A stretch of DNA of 64,000 nucleotides from positions 164,054 to 228,053 of the forward strand of contig NZ_FOHZ01000005.1 of the NCBI RefSeq assembly GCF_900111555.1, read 5' to 3'. Position numbers and translations under genes: made by a program. The notes under the pieces are model-generated. The model saw only the letters and a list, made by a program, of their open reading frames with translations. It did no database searches and was not told the DNA's origin. This stretch comes from Marinobacter segnicrescens. Lineage in GTDB: Bacteria > Pseudomonadota > Gammaproteobacteria > Pseudomonadales > Oleiphilaceae. Shown here in pieces: positions 17,462 to 28,446 of the stretch (its first letter is position 1; the number at the start of each line of letters is the position of its first letter).

Positions 17462-17905
17462 CTATTCAGCCCTGGTCCATGTGGAAGTTCGCCCGAACAA
17501 AGGCGCGCCCACATAGCCTCTCAGCTTGAGCGTGTTCTCGTCTTCCAGAGTGATTTTCGCGTTATAGGTCTTGCCGCTTTCCGGGTCATAGACCTTGCCA
17601 TCTTTCCAGGTTTCACCGTCGCCGCTGTCCTCAAGACCCCAGACGATTTTCAGCCCTTCAATGGGGCGGTCCCGGAGTTCGGGCTGAGGGTTTTCTGCGT
17701 CGGTCTTGGGATTGCCCTTGTCGTCCAGGGGTTCTTCCAGTGAGACGATGCTGCCGCACAGGTTGTCGCCGCAGGTTTCTACCTGCACCTTGGCGCTCTT
17801 GTCTTCGGTGTGCCAGAGGCCGGTGGGATCGGCGTAGGCTTCGCGGACGGCCAGGAAGGACATCACAACCGCCATCGCGGTCAGCAGGTTAAGTCTGGTT
17901 CGCAT
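17462..17905 (-). CDS. DUF2147 domain exported protein
   Basis: 147 aa. Residues 1-25 form a cleavable signal peptide (ending near AYADP). The mature part opens PTGLWHTEDKSAKVQVETCGDNLCGSIV and continues with WKDGKVYDPESGKTYNAKI and LKLRGYVGAPLFGRT, which is the DUF2147 pattern. Two Cys may form a disulfide. It is likely periplasmic or outer-membrane associated, function unknown. It stands alone between the selenoprotein operon and a Vgb-like gene. Confidence 0.88.
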   Translation of the reverse strand: MRTRLNLLTAMAVVMSFLAVREAYADPTGLWHTEDKSAKVQVETCGDNLCGSIVSLEEPLDDKGNPKTDAENPQPELRDRPIEGLKIVWGLEDSGDGETWKDGKVYDPESGKTYNAKITLEDENTLKLRGYVGAPLFGRTSTWTRAE

Positions 17906-18020
17906 GGGTGTTTCTCATTTGTTGTTGTTTTACGACGCCTCAGCGCAGTTTATCAAATCATAGCCATACTGCGAGCCACAGGCCAGAGCAAACGCTCACA
18001 ATCCTGGAAGATTACCGCCG

Positions 18021-19013
18021 TTATCGCAAGGTAGCCCGGACCACCGTATTGGTGTCGGTACCGAACCACAGGCTTCGGGTTTCCGGGTCAAACACCATAT
18101 GGCGGACGGTCCCGCCGCCGCTGGGGATGGTTGCGGGTTCCGAGAAGCTCTCAGATTGCGGATCAAAGCCGATCAGCCGGTTGGGGCTGGGGCCGGTTTC
18201 CACGAACCAGGGCCGGCCCTGATCGTCCAGGGCCATGGCGTAGGGGTAGGCATCGGTCCCGCCGGGCACGGGCCATTCCTGAATCTCGCCACTGTCGATA
18301 TCGAAGCGGCCCAGATAACCCTCGGCATAGTCCACGTACCACACCTGGTCATCATCGGTGATATCCAGGCGCCTGGGCCGGGCGCCTTCCCGGGGCAGCG
18401 CCACTTCGTGGATTTCTCCCCGGGCATCCACGGTGGCCAGCTTGTTGGTGCCAAACAGGGCCACCCAGGGGCGGCTGCCCTTGCTGACCACCAACCCGTA
18501 GGGCCGGGCCCATTCGGTTTCCACGTTGAACATGCGATAGTCGTACTGGTCCACGTCCAGCCAGCCGATACGGTTACCGCCCTGCTCGGTAAAGAAGATA
18601 TCGCCGTTGGCGTCAAAGGCCATGGTGTGCACATCCTTCGGCCCCTCTCCTTCCAGCTTGAACTTGCGTATCTCGCCACTTTCCGGATCCAGCAGCCCGA
18701 TGTGCTCCGCCTGGTTGCCGGCGTAGAAGGCCCCGCGTTTGTCGGCGATCACGTTGTGGGGGCCGGTGCCCGGGTCCAGCCGGTACCGTTTCAGGTCGCC
18801 GGTTTCCGGGTTCAGGGTGGCCACGTAGTCGCCGGCCTGCCCCACAAACCAGATGGTGTTCTCGCCGGGCCCCACCCAGGGGTCACGGGGGCGGGTGTTA
18901 TCCCAGGGTATATTCCATTCCTTGAGGTTCGGGGTGGCGGGAGCTTCCGCACTGGCCACCGGCACGGACAGCGCCAGGGTCAGGCCAGTCAGGGCCACGG
19001 CAATGCACTTCAT
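18021..19013 (-). CDS. Virginiamycin B lyase-like (Vgb) beta-propeller, exported
   Basis: 330 aa from the ATG at 19013, which has AAGGAG upstream and begins a signal peptide (cleavage near ASAEA). The body consists of propeller blades with repeats such as DPWVGPGENTIWFVGQ, GPHNVIADKRGAFY and FDANGDIFFTEQGGNRIG. This is the streptogramin lyase/SMP-30-like fold. A resistance role is not implied; many environmental members have unknown substrates. Its neighbours give no clear pathway. Confidence 0.8.
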   Translation of the reverse strand: MKCIAVALTGLTLALSVPVASAEAPATPNLKEWNIPWDNTRPRDPWVGPGENTIWFVGQAGDYVATLNPETGDLKRYRLDPGTGPHNVIADKRGAFYAGNQAEHIGLLDPESGEIRKFKLEGEGPKDVHTMAFDANGDIFFTEQGGNRIGWLDVDQYDYRMFNVETEWARPYGLVVSKGSRPWVALFGTNKLATVDARGEIHEVALPREGARPRRLDITDDDQVWYVDYAEGYLGRFDIDSGEIQEWPVPGGTDAYPYAMALDDQGRPWFVETGPSPNRLIGFDPQSESFSEPATIPSGGGTVRHMVFDPETRSLWFGTDTNTVVRATLR

Positions 19014-19064
19014 GGCAGTTCTCCTTGAACAGGCTTCCAACGATTCGCTCACTATAGTACGCCT

Positions 19065-19985
19065 TCACGACAGGACAATAGCCACCATGACCGGAATGTA
19101 AACGAGCGCGAACAGAGTGCTGAGCAACGCTGTGCCCGCCGCCTGGCGGGGGGCCGTATCCAGCAGTGTGGCGATGACCACGGTGTTGGCGGCAATGGGG
19201 GTAATGGAGAGAAGGAAGATGGCCTGGTGCACATCGGTGTCATAGATACCCAGCACCGCCGCATCGAGCCACCAGAGGCCAAGCGCCACCAGCGGCCAGA
19301 CCACGAACTTGCCGGCAAAGGACAGGCCGGTAAAGCGGATATTCCCAGCCAGCCCCCGAAAACTAAGGATGCCCATACCGATGATCATCATGCCAAGGAT
19401 GCTGTAGGCGCCCCGCAGGTTATCAAACAGCGGTGTCAGCACCTCGGGAATGCCGATGCCGGACAGGTTCAGCAGTACCGCCAGCACAAAGGCATAGACC
19501 GACGGTAACCTCGACACTCGCACCAGCGCATCCCGGATGCTGTACCGGCCCCGGGCCGCCAGGTAGAAGCCAACGGAGTTCTCGAACAGGGTGGTGCCCA
19601 GCATGCACACGATATAGATGGCCAGACCCTGCTCGCCGAACAGCAGTAATGCCACGGGAATACCGAAGTAGCCGGTATTGCCGGTGCCCACAGACAGGGG
19701 GATGATGCTGGCGCTGCCATCGGTCAGCACCCTCCGGGCCACCCAGAGATGGGCAACACCGATCAGCGAACACAGGGCAAAGGTGAGCAGTGGCAGCAGG
19801 ATGACTTCCGCCGACAGGGGCGCCGCCATCACTCCCGAGAACACCACGGACGGCGTGACGATGTACAGCATGATACCCGCGATATGACGACTGCTGGCCT
19901 GCAGGTAACGACCGGCGATCCACCCCAGGGCGACGGTAATGTACAGGGGCAGAAGTTTCAGCAGCAGGGTCAGGGCGGCGGTCAT
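19065..19985 (-). CDS. AEC (auxin efflux carrier) family transporter
   Basis: 306 aa with about ten hydrophobic helices in the AEC layout: LPLYITVALGWIAGRYL at the start, GNTGYFGIPVALLLFG in the middle (the family's N-G-x-P motif) and FLLSITPIAANTVVIATLL near the end. It is a probable inner-membrane organic-anion carrier of unknown substrate. It lies 51 bases upstream of the Vgb-like gene on the same strand and could be co-transcribed with it. Confidence 0.88.
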   Translation of the reverse strand: MTAALTLLLKLLPLYITVALGWIAGRYLQASSRHIAGIMLYIVTPSVVFSGVMAAPLSAEVILLPLLTFALCSLIGVAHLWVARRVLTDGSASIIPLSVGTGNTGYFGIPVALLLFGEQGLAIYIVCMLGTTLFENSVGFYLAARGRYSIRDALVRVSRLPSVYAFVLAVLLNLSGIGIPEVLTPLFDNLRGAYSILGMMIIGMGILSFRGLAGNIRFTGLSFAGKFVVWPLVALGLWWLDAAVLGIYDTDVHQAIFLLSITPIAANTVVIATLLDTAPRQAAGTALLSTLFALVYIPVMVAIVLS

Positions 19986-20060
19986 GGCGTCTCCGGGTCA
20001 GCGGGTGGCCATTGTACTGTCACGATGTCTGAACCGACAGGATGACCGGGAAGGTACCTT

Positions 20061-20702
20061 CTACTCGCCTGCCGGCTTGCCTTTTTCCGCCCGCAACTGC
20101 CGCACTTCCTCTTCCAGGGCCCGGCGGGCGGCCCGCTCCTTCATCAATTGCAGCGTGCTGCTGGAGAGCTTGCCATAGATTTCCAGTATTGCCTGCACCA
20201 TGACCGAGGTGGTTCCCCCCAGGGTGCGATCGGCATCGTCGGCGGCTTCTTCCAGGGAGTGACCGGTGCGAATGGAAAACGTCATCAGCGCCATACGACG
20301 ATCCGATTCCAGGATGTGGAACGCGAGCCAGCGGGTAAGGAAGTCGAACATCTCGGCGAGGGTATTCTCGTTCCCCGCCTCACGGCGTTTCTGGTAATGG
20401 CGCACCTGCTCGAAGAAGTGCTCGTGGGCCTTGTGGTGATTGGCCTCGATGCTGCTGCCAGCAAAGTACTGCTGCCAGATGCCTTCCTCGGACCGGAAGT
20501 GGTAATGGGTATAGTCCAGCAGTTCATCCAGCACATCGCTTGCCTGCAGTTCGTCTTCCTCAGCAGACAGGTGCCATGCCAGCCGGTTAAGGATAGCCAC
20601 CAGCTTGCGGTGTTGTTCGTCGATCTGCTCGATGCCGGTCTCGAACTGACTGTTCCAGGGGAAGAGTTCGAAGTCGGGCTGGTTGGCGGCCCTTAAGCTC
20701 AT
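20061..20702 (-). CDS. Bacteriohemerythrin-like protein with coiled-coil tail
   Basis: 213 aa. The hemerythrin diiron ligands are visible: His31 (DEQHRKL), His68 with Glu72 (HFRSEE), His89/90 and His93 (HHKAH), and His129 with Asp134 (HILESD). Residues 140-213 are a helical, charged extension. Such proteins bind O2 or NO reversibly. It is transcribed divergently from norCB, which fits a role in NO or O2 handling (inference). Confidence 0.88.
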   Translation of the reverse strand: MSLRAANQPDFELFPWNSQFETGIEQIDEQHRKLVAILNRLAWHLSAEEDELQASDVLDELLDYTHYHFRSEEGIWQQYFAGSSIEANHHKAHEHFFEQVRHYQKRREAGNENTLAEMFDFLTRWLAFHILESDRRMALMTFSIRTGHSLEEAADDADRTLGGTTSVMVQAILEIYGKLSSSTLQLMKERAARRALEEEVRQLRAEKGKPAGE

Positions 20703-20849
20703 AACACTGCTACCTTTCGCGACAATGTTGCCACGATATCACATGGGTCAACCCCGCCCCTTGAGAAATGAGAATTAAATCGGGACGCTTCTAACGACAG
20801 TAAACACGGTTCTCCAGGACCAATCCAACACTTTCAACCCGGTGACAGC

Positions 20850-20865
20850 TACCCCTTATGGGGTA
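20850..20865. promoter_or_regulatory. NarL/NarP-like 7-2-7 inverted heptamers before norC
   Basis: TACCCCT-TA-TGGGGTA. The left heptamer is an exact match to the TACYYMT NarL consensus and the right differs at one place. It is centred about 91 bases before the predicted norC start of transcription. Confidence 0.55.
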
Positions 20866-20900
20866 GTCAGCTGATTCATTAGTGGAGCTTCCGGGCATGC

Positions 20901-20942
20901 TTGATAACCGTCAAGTCAGGCATTTCTTTACAGGAATAACCT
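20901..20942 (+). promoter_or_regulatory. Dnr/FNR box and -10 of norCB
   Basis: TTGATAACCGTCAA (20901-20914) matches the FNR-family consensus TTGAY-N4-RTCAA at all ten places. Centring it at -41.5 puts +1 near 20949, with TAACCT (20937-20942) at the -10 position, the layout of a class II FNR/Dnr-activated promoter. The rest of 20703-20987 shows no gene. Confidence 0.85.
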
Positions 20943-20987
20943 AGTGCTGCAGTCAGGCATTTGAAAAATAACCATGGAGAGAGCGCT

Positions 20988-22863
<1,876 letters not shown>

Positions 22864-22875
22864 CCGGCAATAACC

Positions 22876-22897
22876 GCCGGGGCCTCCGGGCCCCGGC
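22876..22897 (+). terminator. 9-bp GC hairpin after norB
   Basis: GCCGGGGCC-TCCG-GGCCCCGGC directly follows the norB stop. There is no clear T-run, so partial termination or mRNA 3'-end protection of norCB is more likely than full stop. Confidence 0.5.
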
Positions 22898-22924
22898 CTT
22901 CTCCATAATATCCGGACCATTTTC

Positions 22925-23884
22925 GTGCATGCGCAAACCATTAACCGCAAGGACACCCTCCAGCAGAAGCGCCTGATTTCCCGAGGTGCCTTCTTTCTGC
23001 TGTTCCTGCTTGCGCCTGTACTCAATATTTTCCGCTATGACCTGACCGAGACCCGCTTCGTCCTGTTCGGGTTTCCGCTGTCCTTCAACCTTGACCCGGC
23101 CTGGGTGAGCCAGAGTTCGCCGGCGGAAGTCGCTGGGCAAATCCTGTTCTGGTTTGTGCTGCCCATCATCGTGCTGGTGCCACTGGTACTGTGGATTGCC
23201 TTCAAGTGGGGGCGTATTTACTGTGGCTGGTTGTGCCCGCACTTTTCCGTGGTCGAAACCATCAATGACCTGATGACCCGCGTCACTGGCCGGCCAACAC
23301 TCTGGGAGGCCCTGAAAAAGGGCAACACAGGCAAGGCCCTGCACTGGGCGGGGCTGGCCCTGATATGCGCGCTGATCGGCTTCTCCTGGGCCCTTGCCCT
23401 GCTGTCGTACCTGCTGCCGCCCATCCCGCTGTATACAGACCTGGTGACCGGCGAACTGAACCGCTACCCGTCCATTTTCCTGGCGGTTGCGACGGCGGTG
23501 TTCACCTTTGATTTCCTGTTTGCCCGGCACCTGTTCTGCAAATACGGCTGTGCCGTCGGTCTGGTGCAGAGCATCGCCTGGATGGCCAACGGCCGGGGAC
23601 CGGTTGTCACCTTTGACACCAAACGGGCCGCCGCCTGCCGGGACTGCACCAAAGCCTGTGACGAGGCCTGCCCCATGCGGCTGCCCACCCGCAGCCACAA
23701 GCGGGCCAAGTTCTCCTGTACCCAGTGCCTGCAGTGCGTCAGCGCCTGCCGGGAGGTACAGAAAGACAACCCGGACGGTTCCCTGTTGACATGGGAACCC
23801 GGCACCCCGGGCAAACAGACGGTACTGATACCAATGCGTCAGATCGACACCACACCGCCAACACACCTGAACACGGGGAGTTGA
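22925..23884 (+). CDS. NosR/NapH-like 4Fe-4S membrane protein of the nor cluster
   Basis: 319 aa from a GTG start. It has about five membrane segments, CGWLCPH and CKYGC motifs near the membrane face, and two 4Fe-4S clusters in CRDCTKACDEACPM and CTQCLQCVSAC. This layout is that of NapH/CcoG/NosR C-terminal-type electron-transfer proteins. Lying between norB and norD, it may feed electrons to, or help assemble, the NO reductase (inference). The closeness to norD (stop and ATG 1 base apart) shows one operon. Confidence 0.8.
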   Translation: MHAQTINRKDTLQQKRLISRGAFFLLFLLAPVLNIFRYDLTETRFVLFGFPLSFNLDPAWVSQSSPAEVAGQILFWFVLPIIVLVPLVLWIAFKWGRIYCGWLCPHFSVVETINDLMTRVTGRPTLWEALKKGNTGKALHWAGLALICALIGFSWALALLSYLLPPIPLYTDLVTGELNRYPSIFLAVATAVFTFDFLFARHLFCKYGCAVGLVQSIAWMANGRGPVVTFDTKRAAACRDCTKACDEACPMRLPTRSHKRAKFSCTQCLQCVSACREVQKDNPDGSLLTWEPGTPGKQTVLIPMRQIDTTPPTHLNTGS

Positions 23885-23885
23885 T

Positions 23886-25709
23886 ATGGAAGAGTGGGTA
23901 GGTTTCAAATGGCATGAGTACATTACCCGCCATGCCATGGGAGAATTTCCGGAGCACGCGATTCAGCTCAAGGATGAGGCCCGGACCCTGGGCGTGCTGT
24001 TCCGTGCCCTGGGGGGCGACCCGGCTCTCAGCCTGGTGGTGGCCGAGCCGCGTCACTTCCGCACCCGCCGCCGTTTCCTGCAGAAGCTGGCGGGCACCCA
24101 CAAGAAATTCGAACTGGCCTGGCGTGATGAGCAGAGCCTGCGCCTGCCGGACCGGTTGGCCCTGTTCCCCTCGAAACACCTCAACCGGGATCTTTACCTC
24201 TGGCTTGCCGCCTTGGCGGCGCAGGGCGAATGCACGGAAGAAGACTGGCTGACCGGCAACCAGGCAATGGTACAGACCCTGCTTGGCCGGTGGCCCGGAC
24301 TGGAACCGGTCTATCAGCGACTGGTTCGCAACAGCCTCCAGTGGCGCCCGGATCCGACCACCCTGCCCGACGCCGAAAGCCGCCGGGAAAAGGCCATTCG
24401 CCAGGCGCTGATTCATCCCGGCAGTGTGGATACCCTGCCGGAGGCAGACTCCGACCCCTGGCCGGTTATTATCTGGCTATACCCCACCATGACGCCAGGC
24501 AAGCTGACCGCCCAGGTGATCGGTGACGACAACATGAGCTCGAAGCCCGGCGGGCTGGAAAAGAAACGCAAACGCCGGCGTGCGGAGCGTGTGGATGCCT
24601 TCGACAAGGATCAGGGCCTGATGCTGTTCCGCCTCGAAAGCCTGTTCTCCTGGAGCGAATTCATCCCGGTGGACCGGGCCGGTGACGATACCGAAGAGGA
24701 AGACGCCGACGCGGTGGCCGACGACATGGACATGATCTCTGTCTCCAGCGACCGCCGCGAGTCGTCCTCTGCCATCAAGTTCGACCTGGACCTGCCCTCG
24801 GAAGAAAATGACGACCTGCACCTGGGCCCCGGCATTCACCTGCCGGAGTGGGACTGGCGCAGCCAGGGCTACCGGGAAAAGTTCTGCTGCCTGCAGCCCA
24901 TGCTGAGCAAGGACTCTGTTCCCTCCCCCCTGCCGGACCACCTGAGCCGGTCCGCCATGCGACTTAGGCGCCAGTTCAGTGCCCTCAAGCCCCTGCGCCA
25001 GTGGGAGCGCCGCCAGATTGAAGGTGAAGAACTCGACTTGGACGCCTGCATGGAGCGGGAAGTCCAGCACCGCCGGGGCATTGGAGAAATCGACCAGAAG
25101 CTGTTCCGACGCTGCAAACAGAACCAGCGCGACCTGGCGTGCCTGATCCTGGCCGATATTTCCATGTCCACCGACACCTACATCAACAACAACCAGCGTG
25201 TGATCGACATCACCCGGGACGGGCTGCAACTGCTCAGCGAAGCCCTCCAGGCCAGCCGCGATCCCTTTGCCCTGTTCGCGTTCTCCTCCCGGCGCCGGGA
25301 CCATATCCGCTTCCATCACATCAAGGCGTTTGACGAGCCCTATAACGATGTCAGCCGAGGCCGTATCCAGGCCCTGGAGCCGGGTTACTACACCCGCATG
25401 GGTGCTGCCATACGCCAGGCCACCCGGTTGCTGCAGGGCCGCCATGAGCACCAGAAAATCCTGCTGCTGCTCACCGACGGCAAACCCAACGACCTGGACC
25501 TGTACGAGGGCCGCTACGGCGTGGAAGATACCCGCATGGCGGTGCAGGAAGCCCACAAGGCCGGCCTGACCCCGTTCTGCGTCACCATCGACGACGACGC
25601 CAGCGAGTACCTGCCCTACGTCTTCGGTAGCAACAACTTCGTGGTCATCAAGGACCCGGTCCAGCTGCCGCTGCAATTGCCCAAGCTCTACATGAACCTG
25701 CCCCGATAA
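23886..25709 (+). CDS. norD: NorD, VWA-domain NO reductase activation protein
   Basis: 607 aa. The N-terminal two thirds are a helical and acidic region (acidic run near 268-285, DDTEEEDADAV). The C-terminal third is a von Willebrand A domain with the metal site DISMS (about residue 425) and LLLTDGKPND. It is a cytoplasmic partner of the AAA ATPase NorQ in inserting or activating the NorB FeB centre (family knowledge). NorQ is encoded nearby on the opposite strand. Confidence 0.93.
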   Translation: MEEWVGFKWHEYITRHAMGEFPEHAIQLKDEARTLGVLFRALGGDPALSLVVAEPRHFRTRRRFLQKLAGTHKKFELAWRDEQSLRLPDRLALFPSKHLNRDLYLWLAALAAQGECTEEDWLTGNQAMVQTLLGRWPGLEPVYQRLVRNSLQWRPDPTTLPDAESRREKAIRQALIHPGSVDTLPEADSDPWPVIIWLYPTMTPGKLTAQVIGDDNMSSKPGGLEKKRKRRRAERVDAFDKDQGLMLFRLESLFSWSEFIPVDRAGDDTEEEDADAVADDMDMISVSSDRRESSSAIKFDLDLPSEENDDLHLGPGIHLPEWDWRSQGYREKFCCLQPMLSKDSVPSPLPDHLSRSAMRLRRQFSALKPLRQWERRQIEGEELDLDACMEREVQHRRGIGEIDQKLFRRCKQNQRDLACLILADISMSTDTYINNNQRVIDITRDGLQLLSEALQASRDPFALFAFSSRRRDHIRFHHIKAFDEPYNDVSRGRIQALEPGYYTRMGAAIRQATRLLQGRHEHQKILLLLTDGKPNDLDLYEGRYGVEDTRMAVQEAHKAGLTPFCVTIDDDASEYLPYVFGSNNFVVIKDPVQLPLQLPKLYMNLPR

Positions 25710-25714
25710 GCTCT

Positions 25715-26290
25715 ATGGAAATCACCACCAACGAACGAAGCCGACACCTGCCAGGGGACCTGGCCGTATGGTTCTTTATCTTCGCGGAACTGGCGGTGTT
25801 CGGCATCCTCTTCATCGGCTTCGGCGTTGCCCGCAGCCTGGACCCGGACACCTTCGCCACCGGCCGCGAAGCCCTGCACCCCTGGACCGGGCTGATCAAC
25901 ACCTTCGGCCTGATCACCGCCAGTTACCTGGTGGCGGTATCCGTCCACCGCCTGCGCCACCGGCAAACCCGTGTGGCCCTGCTGCTGTGGGGCGCCATCG
26001 CCGCCTCATCCATCTACACCTTCGGCAAACTCTGGGAGTACGTGGAGCTTTACGGCAGCGGCTATAACCTGGGGACGGACACCTTCTTCATGTTCTATTT
26101 CTTCCTCACCTTCTTCCACTTCATGCACGTGGTGCTGGGCCAAATCATCCTGGTGGTGCTGGCGGTCAAGGTGAGGAACGGCGACTACAACGGTGACGAC
26201 ATGAACGGTATGGAATCCGGCGCCTCCTACTGGCACATGGTGGACCTGGTGTGGCTGGTGCTCTTTCCCATGCTCTACGTGCTGGCATAA
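25715..26290 (+). CDS. norE: NorE, cytochrome c oxidase subunit III-like protein
   Basis: 191 aa with five hydrophobic helices of the COX3 fold: LAVWFFIFAELAVFGILF, HPWTGLINTFGLITASYLVA, YFFLTFFHFMHVVLGQIIL and ASYWHMVDLVWLVLFPMLYVLA. The last three include the His/Glu-type COX3 motifs. NorE supports full NO reductase activity in other denitrifiers. It starts 5 bases after norD. Confidence 0.92.
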   Translation: MEITTNERSRHLPGDLAVWFFIFAELAVFGILFIGFGVARSLDPDTFATGREALHPWTGLINTFGLITASYLVAVSVHRLRHRQTRVALLLWGAIAASSIYTFGKLWEYVELYGSGYNLGTDTFFMFYFFLTFFHFMHVVLGQIILVVLAVKVRNGDYNGDDMNGMESGASYWHMVDLVWLVLFPMLYVLA

Positions 26291-26302
26291 GGAGCTCGGT
26301 TA

Positions 26303-26542
26303 ATGGCAACGGTATACCTGGTCCTGCTGGCCTGCACCATGGCCCCGGTTATCGCCCTGCAACTGGGCGCTGATGCAACCGTCCTGGTCTGGATGGTCTT
26401 CACCCTGGTCCTCATCAAGGCCATCCTGTTGGTGGACCACTTTATGGAAATGAAGCATGCCCCGAGGGGGTGGCGGCTGGCAGCCCAGGGCTGGGCTGTG
26501 CTTGTGATCGCTGCCTTGGCGGGGGTTCGGTGGGTGCTTTGA
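26303..26542 (+). CDS. norF: NorF-like small membrane protein (cytochrome oxidase subunit IV type)
   Basis: 79 aa with three hydrophobic segments; the middle part, LVLIKAILLVDHFMEMKHAP, is the COX4_pro/NorF motif. Position after norE and size agree with NorF, an accessory protein of NO reductase. RBS AAGGAG lies 8 bases before the ATG. It ends the norCB-D-E-F transcription unit, and the next gene converges. Confidence 0.82.
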   Translation: MATVYLVLLACTMAPVIALQLGADATVLVWMVFTLVLIKAILLVDHFMEMKHAPRGWRLAAQGWAVLVIAALAGVRWVL

Positions 26543-26567
26543 GGCCGAAACCAGTGCAGTCACGGGC

Positions 26568-26942
26568 TCAAACAAGCCGCTTGGGAAAATAAGGCGGCTT
26601 CTCCCCGATAGCCTGGGCCAGGGCAATCATCCCCCACAAAACAAAGCTGGTATGCAGCACGATGGCCCACACAATCGCCCCGGTCCAGAAATTCCCGGTA
26701 TGACCGAAAGCCAGCCAGAACCCGGCCACACCACTGAAAATCAGGAGCGCCCCAAGAATCGACATATAGAAGGCGGCCCGCACATGGGCCCGGCGCAGCG
26801 CCGGCATATCCGCCGAACGCAGGTACAGCCAAACCAGCACCGCAAACCCGATAACCGGCAGCGCCAGCAGGTTCAGCAGATACCAGATGACCGGCACCAC
26901 AGCGCCATTACTGACCTTCGCCTGGCCTCCCGAATACGGCAT
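26568..26942 (-). CDS. Small membrane protein downstream of norQ, unknown family
   Basis: About 124 aa from an ATG at 26942 that would overlap norQ by 35 bases; a GTG near 26891 is the alternative. It has three to four membrane segments (WYLLNLLALPVIGFAVLVWLYL, FYMSILGALLIFSGVAGFWLAF, AIVWAIVLHTSFVLWGMIALA). No domain is recognised. It is the last gene of the nirC-nirF-norQ operon and converges with norF, so a role in NO reductase maturation is possible. Confidence 0.6.
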   Translation of the reverse strand: MPYSGGQAKVSNGAVVPVIWYLLNLLALPVIGFAVLVWLYLRSADMPALRRAHVRAAFYMSILGALLIFSGVAGFWLAFGHTGNFWTGAIVWAIVLHTSFVLWGMIALAQAIGEKPPYFPKRLV

Positions 26943-27696
26943 ACACCACCTCCATAAGTGCGCTGACGGTTGCTTCATCGTCGGACAAGGGCTCAATCAT
27001 CCCGGCGCGGCACGCCTCCGTCACCGGTACACCAGCCTTCACCAGCCGGGCCGTATGAATCAGCAAACGGGTTGACGCCGCCTCTTCCAGATCATGGTCC
27101 TTCAGGTTTCGCACCGATTGGGCCAGGTTCACCAGGTGACCGGCAAGCTCCCGGTCACAACCGGATTCTTCCATGACGATCGACTGCTCCGCTTCCGCCT
27201 CCGGATAATCAAAGCTCAGGGACACGAAACGCTGCCGGGTACTGGGTTTCATACCCTTGAGCAGGCTTTGATACCCGGGATTGTATGACACCACCAGCAT
27301 AAAGCCCGGCGCGGCCGTCAGCACTTCTCCCGTGCGCTCGATAGGCAGCTCCCGGCGGTCATCCGCCAGCGGGTGCAACACCACGGTGGTGTCCTTGCGG
27401 GCTTCCACCACCTCATCAAGGTAGCAGATGCCACCCTCACGTACGGCCCGTGTCAGTGGTCCGTCCTGCCAGTAGGTGCCTTCCGGACCAATCAGGTGGC
27501 GTCCCACCAGGTCGGCCGCGGTCAGGTCATCATGGCAGGCAACCGTATACACCGGGCGCCCCAGCTGCTCCGCCATGTAGCGCACAAAGCGGGTCTTGCC
27601 GCAGCCGGTAGGCCCCTTGATCAGTACCGGCAGGCTGTTGTCGGCGGCTGCCTGGAAGAGTTCGATCTCGTTACCGACCGGTTGGTAAAACGTCAT
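26908..27696 (-). CDS. norQ: NorQ/NirQ AAA+ ATPase
   Basis: 262 aa MoxR/CbbQ-type AAA ATPase. Walker A GPTGCGKT (28-35), Walker B GGICYLDEV, and VSYNPGYQSLLKGMKPSTRQRF are as in NirQ/NorQ. It works with NorD to activate NO reductase. Its start overlaps the end of the PhnD-like gene (ATGA), so both are translated from one mRNA. Unlike Pseudomonas, where nirQ lies between nirS and norC, here it ends a nirC-led operon. Confidence 0.94.
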   Translation of the reverse strand: MTFYQPVGNEIELFQAAADNSLPVLIKGPTGCGKTRFVRYMAEQLGRPVYTVACHDDLTAADLVGRHLIGPEGTYWQDGPLTRAVREGGICYLDEVVEARKDTTVVLHPLADDRRELPIERTGEVLTAAPGFMLVVSYNPGYQSLLKGMKPSTRQRFVSLSFDYPEAEAEQSIVMEESGCDRELAGHLVNLAQSVRNLKDHDLEEAASTRLLIHTARLVKAGVPVTEACRAGMIEPLSDDEATVSALMEVVYAVFGRPGEGQ

Positions 27697-28445
27697 TGGT
27701 TACTGTCCTCTGAGTTCAGACTGTCGGGCCAGGCAAAGCCATTCACCCATTCGGGAAAGGCCGCAAAGGCCTGTCGGTCGTCTCCGCGCTGCCATCGGGA
27801 CAGGGCCTGCTCGCAGGTCCCTGCATCGCTTGTCCAGCCAGTTTCGCGATACCAGCCGGCGGCGGTAAGCGGCTCGCCGGCCCAGGTTATGACCAGGTCA
27901 TTCTTTTCCAGCAACGGCCGAACAAAACCCAGCTCCGAAACGGACGCGTGGGTGTTGTTATGAAGCAACAGCCCCAAAGCCGAGCTGTAGTCGCCAGCCT
28001 CGTAGAGCTGCCCGGTTTCAGGTACAACACCCGCCTGTCGCAGTGCAGCCAGCGGCAGTTCAGCCCCCACCGGGTCTCCACCAGCCACCGTGGACAGGTC
28101 CCGGCCCAGCAGTTCGCCAATAGCCTTAACGCCTGCTGTCCGGCGAGTGATCCAGGCCGGCACCGGCAGGCCACCGTCGCGGCTGACCGCCACCAGCACG
28201 GGGGCCCCACTGGCCGCCACACCCGATCGGAATACCAGCGCCGTCGCCGGATCATCCCCGTTAAACCGGACCTGCGCCCTACAGCCTTGTGCTTGCAGAT
28301 AGCCTTCAAGGCGGCGACGGGACACTTCGGAAACACGCCCGTCAGACTCGATACTGATAACCACCACCCCTGTTTCGGAATGGACAGGTGCAGCCAGAAC
28401 GCTGAAGGCAGTCGCCATTACCACTGCCGGGGCGGTTTGTACCAC
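27693..28445 (-). CDS. PhnD-like periplasmic binding protein in the nir/nor operon
   Basis: About 250 aa. GTG at 28445 lies 2 bases after the nirF stop; an upstream GTG at 28490 would overlap nirF by 44 bases. An N-terminal hydrophobic stretch ending APVHSE is a likely signal. GGDPVGAELPLAALRQAGV and SALGLLLHNNTHASVSELGF resemble the PhnD/SsuA type II binding fold. It has no transporter partner nearby. Encoded between nirF and norQ, it may help cofactor or metal delivery in the periplasm (inference). Confidence 0.6.
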   Translation of the reverse strand: MVQTAPAVVMATAFSVLAAPVHSETGVVVISIESDGRVSEVSRRRLEGYLQAQGCRAQVRFNGDDPATALVFRSGVAASGAPVLVAVSRDGGLPVPAWITRRTAGVKAIGELLGRDLSTVAGGDPVGAELPLAALRQAGVVPETGQLYEAGDYSSALGLLLHNNTHASVSELGFVRPLLEKNDLVITWAGEPLTAAGWYRETGWTSDAGTCEQALSRWQRGDDRQAFAAFPEWVNGFAWPDSLNSEDSNQ

Positions 28446-28446
28446 C

